Assembly (NCBI GenBank): GCA_003255065.1
Contig: QAOA01000567.1
Location: forward strand, 186,001 to 250,000
Source of the DNA: Cercis canadensis
Taxonomy: Eukaryota; Streptophyta; Magnoliopsida; Fabales; Fabaceae
DNA length: 64,000 nt
Reading direction: 5' to 3'
Shown one piece after another: positions 33,565 through 44,708 of this stretch. Position 1 is the first letter of the stretch; the number at the start of each line of letters is the position of its first letter. The translations under genes and the position numbers were made by a program. Under the pieces are notes generated by a model. The model was not told the DNA's origin. It did no database searches and was given only the letters and a program-made list of their open reading frames with translations.

Positions 33565-33794
33565 GGGAATCCCTGCATTTCTATTATTCACCAACGACTA
33601 GGCGTGTTCAAGAAACCGATCAAATAGGACCAAACTAGGGAAAACCAAACCAGACCAATGGGGTTGGTTCGATTTTTTATTACACAGTATAAAAAAGGTT
33701 TGGTTTTGTTATTGGTTTCAATGAAGGAAAACCGGTGATAAACTGGACCGAACGAAGTAGCAAAAAATGACATTTTTTTGATAAATATTCTGAA

Positions 33795-34154
33795 AGAGTT
33801 AAACTCATTTTTAGTCCTTGAAAAATTTAGCGATTGACAAGTTAGTCCCCCAAAAATGTTCACTGACAATTTCGTCCTCAAATTATGGTTTCATACGACA
33901 AATTAGTCATCGAATTATGTTCACTGACAATTTAGTCCTCGAATTATGGTTTCATACGACAAATTAGTCCTCAGTTGAGGACTAATTTGTCATACGGAAC
34001 CATAATTTGAGGACGAAATTGTCAGCGAACATAATTCGAGAACTAATTTGTCGTACGAAACCATAATTTGAGGACGAAATTGTCAGCGAACATTTTTGGG
34101 GGACTAACTTGTCAATCGTTGAATTTTTCATAGACCAAAAAAGGGTTTTACTCT
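33795..34154. mobile_element. Near-perfect foldback MITE (hairpin of about 180-bp arms)
   Basis: The left half (33795-33974) is almost the exact reverse complement of the right half (33975-34154), with the dyad centre at TCAGTTGAGGA near 33975. Each arm itself holds two tandem copies of a GACAAATTAG/GACAATTTAGTCCTC unit. Located inside the hAT element, so it is younger than it or was carried by it. Confidence 0.9.
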
Positions 34155-34892
34155 ATTTTGAAATCCCTTGCCTCTCTTCTTCGACTCCTTCACTTCAGAA
34201 ATTGAAATCCCTCTCCTTCTCCTCTATTCTCTTGTTCTCTGAGTCAAATCCACAACCCTAACTTCCTTTTCTCTCCTTAGCACTCTCCTCCATCCTCGGA
34301 CTTCAGTCCATCGCCTCGTCGTTGCCCCCGTGCCTTTGTTGTTGGCTCGGTGTTACAACTTACAGGTGAGTTATGGTTCTTCTTCTTCACTGAGTGTCTC
34401 GGTGTTAGAACAGGCATATGACAATCTATTGCTAGATTCATACTCGTAGATCTCGCAGATTCTGAAGAAAAACCTATTACTAGAACCAAAGTTATTAATT
34501 ATTTTTTGTTCATTGTAATGTAAAATTTTAGTACTCCAGTTCCATCTTGTGAGAAGCCAATTGATTAAGCATAGTACAAAAGATTTGCTTTCATTTTATC
34601 GTCATTATTTTCTGAACAAGTTAGTGAAAACTCCATAAGTTGTGCTCTTTCTCTTTTGATGAAGCAAATTTTTTTCCTTCTAAGTGTTTGACCAAATGAC
34701 AGGCGTGTGAAGGATGACTTTTTCTGTTATGGCTAGCTAAGAACTAGGTTATCGAACGCCGTGACAAGGAGTAACCGTCAATTTGGTTGACCGAGTCCAC
34801 CTAGAATCAAATATTCAATTGAATGGTTAATATCAGTTGACAGCACAAGAAATCGGTGTTTTTTGTTTTTGGGGAGTTGCTTATTTGACTAG

Positions 34893-34928
34893 AAAAAAAA
34901 AAAAGTCCAAANAAAAAAAAAGTCCAAA
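34893..34928. repeat. Short direct duplication around an N (34912)
   Basis: A-rich run plus AGTCCAAA occurs on both sides of a single N; probable unmerged contig ends. Confidence 0.75.
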
Positions 34929-36369
34929 GAATAATGTTAAACAGCCTGGTTAGTGGACATGGGCATAGGGAAAAGAGAAATAGTGCCTAATAGGAAATTG
35001 CAGGGGATGGAAATGGTCAAGACGATTAGTTGCCTCAACTAGAGGGTTGGTTGTAAGGTAATTGTAGTGGAGTTTTATGTTGGCCCATTTTCTTTACTCT
35101 TAACCGAATAAAACTGAAAGCCCATTCTACAGGGGCCCAATACCAAAAATGCCAGCTCATGCTATTATCTCACTCGGAACTCCTATAAATACTCTCCATG
35201 TCGGAGGTAACGGACTTTTGGACTTTTAGTGATAGTAAATATAAATTAAGCTCGGTCCAAACTAACTTGATCATCAAAACCTGAAAATATCAATCCAGCC
35301 CCACTTTCTTATTTTAGGATAGCTTAGATTAATCCAACCTAAAGATTTTCACCAACTTCCGTGACATAACTGATCTCTAACTCAGACATCGTTTGTAATA
35401 TTGACCATAATATGGGCGACACCAGTTTCTTTTCAATTAAATATTACACTTTTTAATTTCATCTAGTATGACATGCTTAAGATGAGATGCAAGCATTACA
35501 ATATGGTGTACAATACTCTCCTTTGTTATGCTAAGCTAGAATTTATGAATTATAGCCTGTTCTGTGCTTTTACCAAACTTAGCTTCTATATGATCTTTTC
35601 ACCATCAAACATTTTAGCATGTGGTTCTTAGCTTATTTGATTAATGCATTTCATTTTTCCCTGTTATCTTGTTTTTACTTTTGGGTTAATTTTTCCAATT
35701 TGTAATTTGTTAATGTTCAAATATACTTGTATACTTGCAGGATTTGTTGGAGAGATCATAAAGCCTGCTTCTGTGTTGTCATAGATTCAGTACTTCTGCA
35801 TGCTTTTAATTTCTAGTTATGATAAGATTGAGAATGCAAATACCATTACTTTAACTTTAAATGAAACTGAATTTAGTGTGATAGCATGCTGTTATGAGTA
35901 TTCTTTGTGGCTCTTTACTTCATATGCTCTTCATGTCAGCATGATCACATATTTTATCATGTATAGTGAAACTACTAAGGAACTTTATTTATTTCTGAGC
36001 TGATGCTAGGAACTTTGGCTCTTATATATTGAAATTGACTTGGAACAATAATCTGTTAGGGTGTCCTATTTTCATTCTAAGTATGAATAATATTCCAAAG
36101 TAAATATTAGATTCATTCTCATCATGGGAAAGCATTGCAGTATCTAGTATGTCTAGTAACTAGTATTGCATGGAACTGTAGGCTAGCTTTATGACAACCA
36201 TTGTGCTTCTATAGTGCTTGTTCAGCTCATAGAGTTTTCTCTCTTGCTCTTTCTTTCTTTTCCTGTTTTCTATTCTAATATTGTAAAATGATACATATAC
36301 TATGCTATTTATAATGACCGTACTGTTATTACCTAGATAATTGGCATAAAGTTAGCATGATAGATTTAT

Positions 36370-37828
36370 TTTATTGTTTTTGGTACAACAGCAAGGCAAG
36401 CAAGGAACCTACACCAAAATGGTGCGACCCACAGCCGCACCTTCTACATCTTCAATCAGTAAACTACTACACTCACTAGGAGGATACATAAAGCCTTTTA
36501 ACCCCTGACTAAGGCTGTAAGCCAAGTACGCTAGCCAGTTGGCCACTCTATTAGCTTCCCAAAAAGCATGAACAATTCTGACCTCATTTCTTACACCCAG
36601 CATAGACCAAATGGAAGAAATGAGAGGAGCACATGGGTGAGACTCAGAGCAACCCTCAGAAACCAGCTTAACAGCATTGAGGGAGTCTGTTTCAACAACA
36701 ATCCCACTCAAACCAACACGAACAACCCAATCCAAAGCAGCAAAAATGGCCCATACTTCAGCAAGAAGACTATTGCCAACCCCCATATTGGTTGCGAACC
36801 CATACATCCAAGCTCTTGAATGATCCCTGAGCACACCACCACACGCGGCCAGACCTCCATCAGCACAGAAAGACCCGTCCACATTAAACTTGCACCAGTT
36901 GACCTCAGGAGGTGACCAGCACACCCGGATATCTTCCCCATGCAGAAAATTGCTTCAATGCATGTAAGTAGCATCTTTATGCTTGAGGTAGTCCTGAGCC
37001 CGATGCATAATTGAGAATAACGGGTCCTCAAGGGTACCATTTCCCTCAAAGATAAGCTTGTTTCTTCTCCACCAAAGGGTCCAGTAACCTATACCAAACA
37101 CAGTACTCCACCCAATAACAACATCTCTACCCAAGTTACGTCTCCGATTCAGATCAACCCAATCCTTAATACTACAGGAAAAGAACATATCCCAGTACTT
37201 AGGATGCAAGAGACGAAGCCAGAGATTCTGGGCAAAGGAGCAGTCCCTAACGATATGCAAGGTAGTCTCAGTCACTTGGTTGCACCTCGGACACAATTTA
37301 GACGTGCTGGGACTGATGCGAGTTTGATAAGAATTAGTGAAAAGCTTCTCATGGCTCATCAGCCAGAGGAAGGAACGAACCCTTTGGGGGCAAGGCCACC
37401 TCCAAATATGCTTCCAAAACTTATCATGGCTATCCTGACAATTAGAGAGCACTCCATAAGCAGACTTCACAGAGAAACCACCATCACTAGAATAGGCCCA
37501 ACACGCCACATCCTCTCCTAACAATGGATTAGGAGGCACAATGGTAGCAATTTTATCGCATACCTTATCAGGGAGCAGGTGAGAAAACAGATTCCAGTCC
37601 CAAAGGCCATCCATCGTCAAGAACTCCAAAACTGGTTTACCCAAATCCGTCTGCTGAATAGCCATAGTGGCCACAGCAGCAAGGGAAGGGATTCCTGGGA
37701 CCCAACGATCTACCAATAATCTAACCGCACACCCATTCCTCACCTGCGATTGGATTCCGTCCTTCACATGTGCCCAGTTATGACAAACACTTTTCCAAAG
37801 GTTCCAATCATTCCTCTGCCTAGTCACC
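36370..37828 (-). mobile_element. 5'-truncated LINE (L1-type), 16-bp TSD
   Basis: AGCATGATAGATTTAT flanks both sides (36354-36369 and 37829-37844). The 3' end is at 36370 and the 5' end, truncated, at 37828. It carries the C-terminal part of ORF2: a zf-RVT region followed by an RNase H domain. The poly-A tail is not clear; the sequence at the 3' end on the plus strand is TTTATTGTTTTTGG. Confidence 0.92.
36409..37828 (-). pseudogene. LINE ORF2 C-terminal part: zf-RVT and RNase H domains
   Basis: Single frame from 37828 to 36409 with one TGA at 36955-36957. The first part reads WAYSSDGGFSVKSAYGVLSN, FLWLMSHEKLFTN, CPRCNQVTETTLHIVRDCSF: the reverse-transcriptase-associated zinc-binding region with its C..C...H...C ligands. 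The second part reads WCKFNVDGSFCADGGLAACG, GVLRDHSR, LLAEVWAIFAALDW and VVETDS: plant-type RNase H with the catalytic D, E and D. The endonuclease and reverse-transcriptase domains were lost by 5' truncation. Confidence 0.9.
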
Positions 37829-38186
37829 AGCATGATAGATTTATGCTTCCTATAAATGGCACATTATGATGTAAGATATGCTAAAACTAGTATTATTTGA
37901 ATAAGTAACAAAATTAACATAAAGTCAAAGTAAGAGAAACATCTGAATGGATGTACGAAAAAAAAATTAAATATATAATTACAAACAATAAGATGATAAA
38001 AAGGTACCTAGAGAATTACTGGAACAGTAATATCATTTTTTTTTATTAGGAATAAGTATGATTAGAGTTTTAGTTAGAAAGCTTTATGATTTTTCAGCTG
38101 TATAACAAGATTTGACATATGCTTTGCTGATCCTAAGTCCAAATGTGATTTCACTCGATTCTAATTATACATTTTTACTGCCATAG

Positions 38187-38317
38187 GGCCTGAAAAAGAG
38201 ACAAAGTATGTCATTTTGGGAGAGAAGGCAAAGGTTCAGCTGATACGTGACTTGAAGAAAGACATTGAGATCAGCATAAGTACTGAGTTGCAGAAAAATC
38301 CCTTGAATTACACACAG
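38187..38317 (+). pseudogene. ATP3: Captured mitochondrial ATP synthase gamma gene, exon piece a
   Basis: Between a CATAG acceptor and a CACAG|GTTGG donor. Reads KYVILGEKAKVQLIRDLKKD, then IEISISTELQKNPLNYTQ. This is the characteristic central part of the mitochondrial F1 gamma subunit of plants (LGEKAKxQLxRDSKKDIE...QKNPLNYTQ). Open in frame, with one extra residue near ST. Confidence 0.85.
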
Positions 38318-38340
38318 GTTGGTTTATTGTGTCCTTTTGC

Positions 38341-38415
38341 GATCAAATGGTGGAAGTTTCAGTCTGTTGTCTCATTTCTGCCAACAGTGTCCACTGTGTA
38401 ATCTCCTGAGGTGCT
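38341..38415 (+). pseudogene. ATP3: Captured ATP synthase gamma gene, exon piece b
   Basis: Reads KFQSVVSFLPTVSTV, a stop (TAA, replacing the usual leucine), then SPEV, as in the gamma subunit after NK. The start of this exon is degenerate or deleted against piece a, and only a 23-bp spacer separates them. Confidence 0.8.
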
Positions 38416-38596
38416 TCAATTTATCCAAATGATTTTATATATCCAAATGGAGTCTATAGAGTCAAAAAATTTATGTTTGGCCTTGTTTATTATGTTGAAA
38501 TGCCTCGTGGACTTGTTTATTTTCTATGATTCTATTTGATGTTAATGCCCTTTGGTTTATCCAATGTTGTTATAACTGATGCAATGTTAATTGTAG

Positions 38597-38701
38597 ATTG
38601 TGGAGAGAGAGTCTGAAGCTGGGGGAAAGCTTGGGGAACTAGACTCATATGAGATAGAAGGTGGTGAGACAAAATCTGAAGTAATTTTGGATGATATGTA
38701 A
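38597..38701 (+). pseudogene. ATP3: Captured ATP synthase gamma gene, exon piece c
   Basis: After an ATTGTAG acceptor it reads IVERESEAGGKLGELDSYEI, then EGGETKSEV, the next exon of the gamma gene. It diverges afterwards and ends in TAA. The intron between b and c is retained, so the capture was at DNA level. The N-terminal half and the C-terminal helix, both essential for rotation, are absent. Confidence 0.85.
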
Positions 38702-39057
38702 TTTTGGAAGAATTTAGAAGTTTATTTGCTAATTTATTTGCAGTAATTTAAAAGTTTAATCAACATTGAAATTTGGAATAAATTGTTACATTTGATATTT
38801 AATTAGTGATTTATTGATTTTTTATGCATTGGGATACCCAGTTTGTATTTTTTTTTTTTGATTGATTTGCTGATTTTCTAGTTTTCTTGTTAAATTTTGA
38901 AAAATTGACTTCTACAAATTTTTTTGGCAAAACTGACCAAATTGAATCAAATTTGACTGGTTCGGTTCGGTTCGGTTCGGTTTTAGTCTCAAAATTTTAA
39001 AAAATTGAACTGAACTGAACCGAGTACACTCCTACCAACAACTCTTTGTCTTGTACT

Positions 39058-40560
39058 TGAATTAAAGAGCAAGTTTCATGCAGTTTTTATATTATAGCGG
39101 TCTTTCACATGAATAAATAAATGCAAGTTGCAATATGCATTGCAACTTGGATGATGTGGGTTCTAATGCTAAGAAACAACAAGTTACATGCAGTTGAAAA
39201 ACAAAGAACAGGTTGTATTAAGTTTTCATATTATAGTTTTTTGTTTTTTTTATTTAAATGATATTTGAGTAGTCTTCTTCATGAATAAATAAACACAAGT
39301 TCCAAAATATATTGCAACCTAGATTAGGTGTGTTCTAATGTTGAGAAACAACAAGCTACACGTAGTTAAAAAAAAATTACAGGTTTTATGTGGTTTTAAT
39401 ATTATAGTTTCTTTTCATTTAAATAATATTTTAGTGGTCTTTCTTATGAATAAATAAATAAATGCAAGTTTCAAAAAGCGTTGCAACTAGGATTATGTGT
39501 GCTGATCTAATGCTGAGAAACAACAAGCTATACACGCAATTGAAAAAAAAAAAAAAAAAAGTTATTTTGTAGTTCTAATATTATAGTTTCTTTTCATTTA
39601 AATGATATTTGAGTGGCCTTTCTCATGAATCAATAAATACAAGTTCCAAACCACGTTGCAACTAGGATTATGTGTATCCTAAAGCTAAGAAACAACAAGC
39701 TACATGCCGTTGAAAAAAAAAAAAAAAAAAAAAGCAGGCTTTGTGCAATTTAAATATTATAGTTTCATTTCACCTAAATGATATTTGAGTGGCGTTTCTT
39801 ATGAATAAATAAATACAATTTCCAAAACGTGTTGCAACCTAGATTATATGTGTTCGAATGCTAAGAAACAAAAAGCTACACACAATTAAAAAAAAAGTTT
39901 TATGCAGTTTAAATATTATTATAGTTTCTTTTCATCTAAATGATATCTGAGTGGTGTTTCTTATGAATAAATAAATACAAGTTCCTAAATGCGTTGCAAC
40001 CAGGATTATGAGTGTTCTAATGTTGAGAAACAAAAAGCTGCACACAATTGAAAAAAAAAATAGGTTTATGTGGTTTTTATATTATAGTTTCTTTTTATTT
40101 AAATTATATTTTAGTGGTCTTTCTCATGAATAAATAAATGAAAGTTCCAAAACAAGTTGTAACTAAGATTATGTGTGATCTAATCCGAGAAAGAACAAGC
40201 TACACGTAGTTGAAAAAAATTAAAAAAAAAAAAGCAGGTTTTATGCGGTTTATATTATAGGTATTTTTTTATTTAATGATATTTTATGGGTCGTATGAAT
40301 AAATAAAAAAAGCAAGTCCTAAAATGTGTTGCATGCAGTTGAAAAAAAAAAGTTTTATGTTGTTTTTATATTTATAGTTTTTTTATTTAAATAATATTTT
40401 AGTGGACTTTGTCACGAATAAATAAATACCAATTTCAAAAACGTTGCAATCAAGATTATGTGTGTTCTGAAACAAGCAGCTACACGCGGTTGAAAAATAA
40501 AAACAGGCTTTATGCAATTTTTATATTATAGTTTCTTTTTATGAAAATAATTTTTAAAGT
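39058..40560. repeat. Satellite-like tandem array, about 9 units of 163-180 bp
   Basis: Units are marked by ATGAATAAATAAAT (starting near 39109, 39279, 39446, 39625, 39800, 39960, 40125, 40293, 40415), GTTGCAACTAGGATTATG, GAAACAACAAGCTACA, and an A-run followed by CAGGTTTTATG and ATTATAGTTTCTTTT. Spacing is mostly 163-180 bp; one unit is shortened to about 120 bp. Divergence between units is moderate. It begins directly after the hAT element ends. No coding role seen. Confidence 0.88.
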
Positions 40561-42497
40561 AATAAAATATATAAGTAAAAATGTTGAATGTACTTGGACA
40601 ATAAACTAAGCATATGCAAGTTTTGGAGGGAAATTAGGCTTTGCAATTCTTGACTCATGGAAGAGACATTTTATTGCAGATACTCTACTTTAGGTAATAG
40701 CATAGATTAGCACAACATTTATAAAAACTACAGGTTTAAGACTGATTAGTTATCACTACAAGTTTTATATCATTCAACAACAACTTCAAGAGTGATTAGC
40801 TATTAAAGATTACAAGAGCTTTCTCCCTCAAACATATCTTTTTTGGTCCCGTATTTTTTTTTTTTTTTTTGTATTTATGGGAGAATTTTGGTTATATACT
40901 ATTGAGTTTGCCCTTAGCTACACGATAATACCCATTGCTATCTTCAAAATGAACCATGTTAGAGGGAAAGTATATTAATCTTTTATTTCTCTAAATAATA
41001 CATGTTGTGATATAATATTTTCATGCAGAACCAAGAGGAAGAAAATAACAAGAGATTTGGATTTATGCCTCAAAGGTCAGCTGAAATCCATAGTTTCTCA
41101 AGAAATTATAACCGGATCAATCACAATACACACAATGGGATCTTATTATTAAAATCATGCATAAAAAATAATAAAACTAGAAGACTAATATACCTTATAT
41201 ATAGATTGGCAACACAAACAACCACATTCTACAATAAAACTTAATAGTTCTAATAATATTAGGGTTATTAGATTCTCCTATATATAAGGAATATTAGTCT
41301 TCCAGTTTTATAATTTTTGATGATTTGGTAATAGAACCCTCTTTTTTTTAATTGTTATCATTGTTCTTGTTACAATTTTTTGAGAAACCACAAGTTTTGA
41401 GGATAAATTCGAATCTTGGGTTATTTTCCTCTTGAGTAATCAATTATATCCTTTTAATACAGTAAAAAAAATAAATCACAAACAAAATCACATAAGAATT
41501 TTCGTGATCCAGCAATATGCCTATGTCCTTAGAAGAAGTAATAGAAAATTTCCACTATAAGACCTTAGAGAACAATATTCCTCACAAATCTTTCCCAAAT
41601 CAAAATCCCAATTTCCCCCTAATCTCTCTAAAACACATACAATAAAATTCTTATGCACTCAAGGGAAAACTCTACAGTTTTTCTTCTCCACAAGCTGTTG
41701 CACAGTAGCACTCCACTCACTGTTGTTTTTGAGCCGCACCAGACCTCACGCTGCCACTCTAAAAGATTTTCCCATGGTTGATAAGCCTCTTTTTATACCA
41801 CATATTTAGGGCAAAAATATATGGCTCCTTAACCCACTTCTTTAGGTACAGGGAGGAGTAAAAGTTCACTGTTAGCGATGGAATCTTCAAAGTAGAATGG
41901 CACCTCACACTCTTAAGGAGTTCTCTCCTCAATAAACGCGTGATTTTAACACAAACATCTTATGCAAACAATTACATAACGAAAACAAAAAGCTCTAAAA
42001 GTAGGGAAACTGAATTGGTCCATAGTGGCTCAGAGAGCCTCTTCAATTGATTGGTTCAATTCTTAATACCCATCACCTAGTTAAATTAAAGTTTAGCACA
42101 AGATAGGTAGTGCTTTATGAACTTCCATGTGTGGCGTATTAGAAACAAAAATGTATTAAAATTGTATCTAATAGTCAGAACTGAAACCAAGAATAATAAT
42201 GTGGAGAAGGATGCTCATTTTATGTTTGGTAAGAGTAAAATATAGGAGAAAGAGTGAAAATTTGGCAATAAATATTACATATTATTGCTAATTTTCATTT
42301 ATTTCCCTTCATTTCTTCTGTCTTCATTACGAACAAAACACATTCTAAACTCATAATTAAATACCTCTTACAGCATGCACAAATACAAATAATTTGCAAT
42401 TCAAGGACAAGCTCTTTTTGAAACTAATGGCCAAGCTCTTTGGTGGAGCTCTCCTTACTGCAAGAGCATTGTCCAGCCTTGTTGCATCTATTCCCTC
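40561..42497. other. Intergenic stretch before NPF-c 3' end
   Basis: Noncoding apart from short AT-rich frames (for example 41023-41244) without recognisable features. It contains the inverted repeat at 41160-41340. Confidence 0.5.
41160..41340. repeat. Short inverted repeat (MITE-like)
   Basis: The left arm, around AGAAGACTAATATACCTTAT (41176 on), pairs with the reverse complement of the right arm near 41275-41335 (GGAATATTAGTCTTCC). Arms are about 45 bp with a 75-bp loop. Family unknown. Confidence 0.6.
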
Positions 42498-44405
42498 TTA
42501 GATTGTTGAGAGTAGCTGTATTGGATCAAATTGATCTTGAGAAGCTTTCCGAATGGCTTCCAAGGTTTGTATATCTTTACCTAATTCTTGATCCTCTGAA
42601 CAATCTTCCATCAAGTTATATCTAGAAGAATAGTACACATAAATACAAAAGAATAGAAAGCATAGTATCCCTAACATCAGAAAATACCTATCCAGGTGAC
42701 TAGTGTTTATGGTTTCCTTGAACCAACTACTAAAAATTAAGACATATGGTATGCTGAGAAATTTCCCAAAACCCAGCACCATTTCACTGAATGACGTGTC
42801 AAAATTCTTCAATGATTCAGGTACGTGACTGTAGAAGAATTTCTGAAACCCATTCTGTGCAAGTCCTTCCATTAGTCCTAGAAGGAAGTACTGAGGGGTC
42901 AGCACCCAAATGCTCAAGGAGAGAGTCTTATGTGGATTTTGAAGCACTCCCTCTTTTTTTATCAATCCCAGTCTATGTAATTCAACCTGCCAAGCTGTGA
43001 TGCAACATAGTACTGCACAAAACAACCCGGCGCCAATCCTCAAACTTGTGATTCGCTGTTGTGTTAATCCAAACCAACAAAAAACCAATGTAACTAAATC
43101 GCGTACAAAGGATTTGAGTATAAATAGAAAGGCGACTGGAATTGTAAAATTTCCAATTTTTGGATTCAAGTTGCTTAATTGTTCAAGAAAGAAAGTAGTC
43201 CCACAAGCAGCAACCACACTGTATGCAAAAAAGGTTAACCCCAAGTATACTGCTGGAATAATGTGCTTAACTTCCCTCACTTCTTTAACTGTGCAGAGCT
43301 CCTCATTATTTTCTTGCCTTTCTTGACTTACATTGGATGTCTCCCTAATTATAGCAGCCTTGTCTAAGAACCTAAAGAGTGACGGAACATGAGGCAACAA
43401 GTGAAGCTGAGTACCTTTTCTTCTTGGGTATAAATTGGTTGGGTTCTCATCCTTCCAGTAATATTTTTCAGCTGAGTCAGGGAACTTGAAGTTTAATTTC
43501 CATATTGCTGCCTTGAAGACCCTATAAATGCTAGCAAGAGGGCTGCTTCCTGTAGGTGTTTCATAGTGATAGAAGATCAACCCAAAATAGAATAATAGGT
43601 GAGTACCTCCCATAAATAGAGCAGAAATCGTGAATATTTTTAACCAAGTTCTATGTCCAAGGTAAAAAAGAGCTATGGCAGCTCCAGAAATCCAAGCGGT
43701 TCGCCACCAAATATTGGCTCTAATATCATTTCTTTCTTCCTCTTTTTCCCTGTTGGTGTAGACTGCGCTTTGTTTCACTTTCTCGCTCAATTGAAACTTA
43801 AGAAAGGAGTATAAAGGTGGATCCTTTCCGGCTTTGCCGAATGTTATGAGTAGCAGTGCCACATAAAGCATATCAAGTTTGGCATAAGACCAATATGAAA
43901 CCCATAATAGCATTAATCCCTGCAACGGAAGTTATTAGAATTTTGTAAACAGCCAGCACGCTGTAGTTAAGAATTTCTACTAATATTCTTCTGAAGTTTG
44001 TTGCTTACCATAACATAGGCTGACGTGCATAAGATAATCATATTGAAACAACCTGTATAGGCTTCTGAGACATGAGCAACAACAACAACAAATACAGCTG
44101 ATCCCCCATCAAGCAGATTCACAACCATAGCATCTCTCCGTAGATTTGGCTGCTCATATGTATCGTGGAGGTAAAATATCATCACCTTCACCACTGCATA
44201 TTCCACTAAGCTATGACTTAAAATTAAACCTGGAACACATCAAGAGAAAAAGAGAAAGAAAAAAGTAGGTTAGCTCCAACAAGTATTTGTTTCAATATGA
44301 TGATTAATTAGTTCATGTTCATAAGAGATTACCCCAGATGAAGAGGATAGTCTTGGAGAAGACAAAATGATTGCGGAACCAATACAATAGCCGTTCCATA
44401 ATCAT
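42498..44405 (-). CDS. NPF-c: NRT1/PTR FAMILY (NPF) transporter, intact, 3 exons
   Basis: Probable proton-coupled solute transporter in a cell membrane; substrate unknown. Exons 44333-44405, 44009-44229 and 42498-43919 give 571 aa, the usual NPF length, with no stop or frameshift. Start ATG 44405; an alternative ATG is at 44399. Exon 1 ends FSKTILFIWG. Helices are clear throughout. The central loop keeps FLDKAAI (about residues 282-288) and CTVKEVREVK (about 307-316). The second half has LRIGAGLFCAVLCC, PQYFLLGLMEGLAQNGFQKF and HLDRYFLMLGILCFLFF. The first helix reads SHSLVEYAVV and lacks the ExxE(R/K) proton-coupling motif common in the family. Introns are short (103 and 89 bp). Subfamily is clade 5-like by impression only. 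It is the likely functional member of the local set. Confidence 0.92.
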
Positions 44406-44708
44406 CTTTACTTTAAATAAAGATTACTATGTTTCTACATTAAAATTGCAATGTCTATCCTATTAAAATCTGTTCAATTCCGGGAAACATAAAACTACCA
44501 ATCGATGTTGATGCAACTCCAAAAAATGAATGCTTCTTTCATTTTTGTTTCCTTGGAAGTTATTAGAATTGTCCTCTTTGTCAACGATGTAGCTTTTTAA
44601 AGAAGAAGAATAAAAAGGAACACTCTTGAAGAAGAAAAAAAAATGTTAAAAATCCCTAAATTATATTTGAGGACCACGCCAAACTCATTTTCTCTCTCTC
44701 TCTCTATA
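44406..44708. other. 5' flank of NPF-c
   Basis: A-rich, with a CT microsatellite near 44690-44706. No defined promoter element can be assigned. Confidence 0.5.

Larger units (their letters stand above)
33599..39034. mobile_element. hAT element carrying ATP synthase gamma exons, with nested insertions
   Basis: Starts TAGGCGTGTTCAAG and ends GTACACTCCTA. Flanking 8-mers CCAACGAC (33591-33598) and CCAACAAC (39035-39042) agree at 7 of 8 positions. Subterminal repeats of GGTTCGGTT are abundant, including four tandem GGTTC/GGTTT units near 38955-38985. No transposase is visible. It contains a foldback MITE (33795-34154), a LINE (36370-37828) and exon pieces of a mitochondrial ATP synthase gamma gene (38187-38701). 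The remaining interior, 34160-36350, is noncoding as far as I can see. Confidence 0.8.

Noticed and set aside
34277..34489. Minus ORF in the hAT element at 34.3-34.5 kb
   Set aside because: Short, no family pattern, in a CT-rich leader region similar to that of other hATs.
39058..40560. CRISPR-like regular repeats
   Set aside because: Unit length is 163-180 bp with diverged units and no short repeat-spacer structure, in a plant genome; it is a tandem satellite-like array.
42791..43326. Plus-strand ORFs over NPF-c exon 3
   Set aside because: Shadows of a better supported minus-strand gene.
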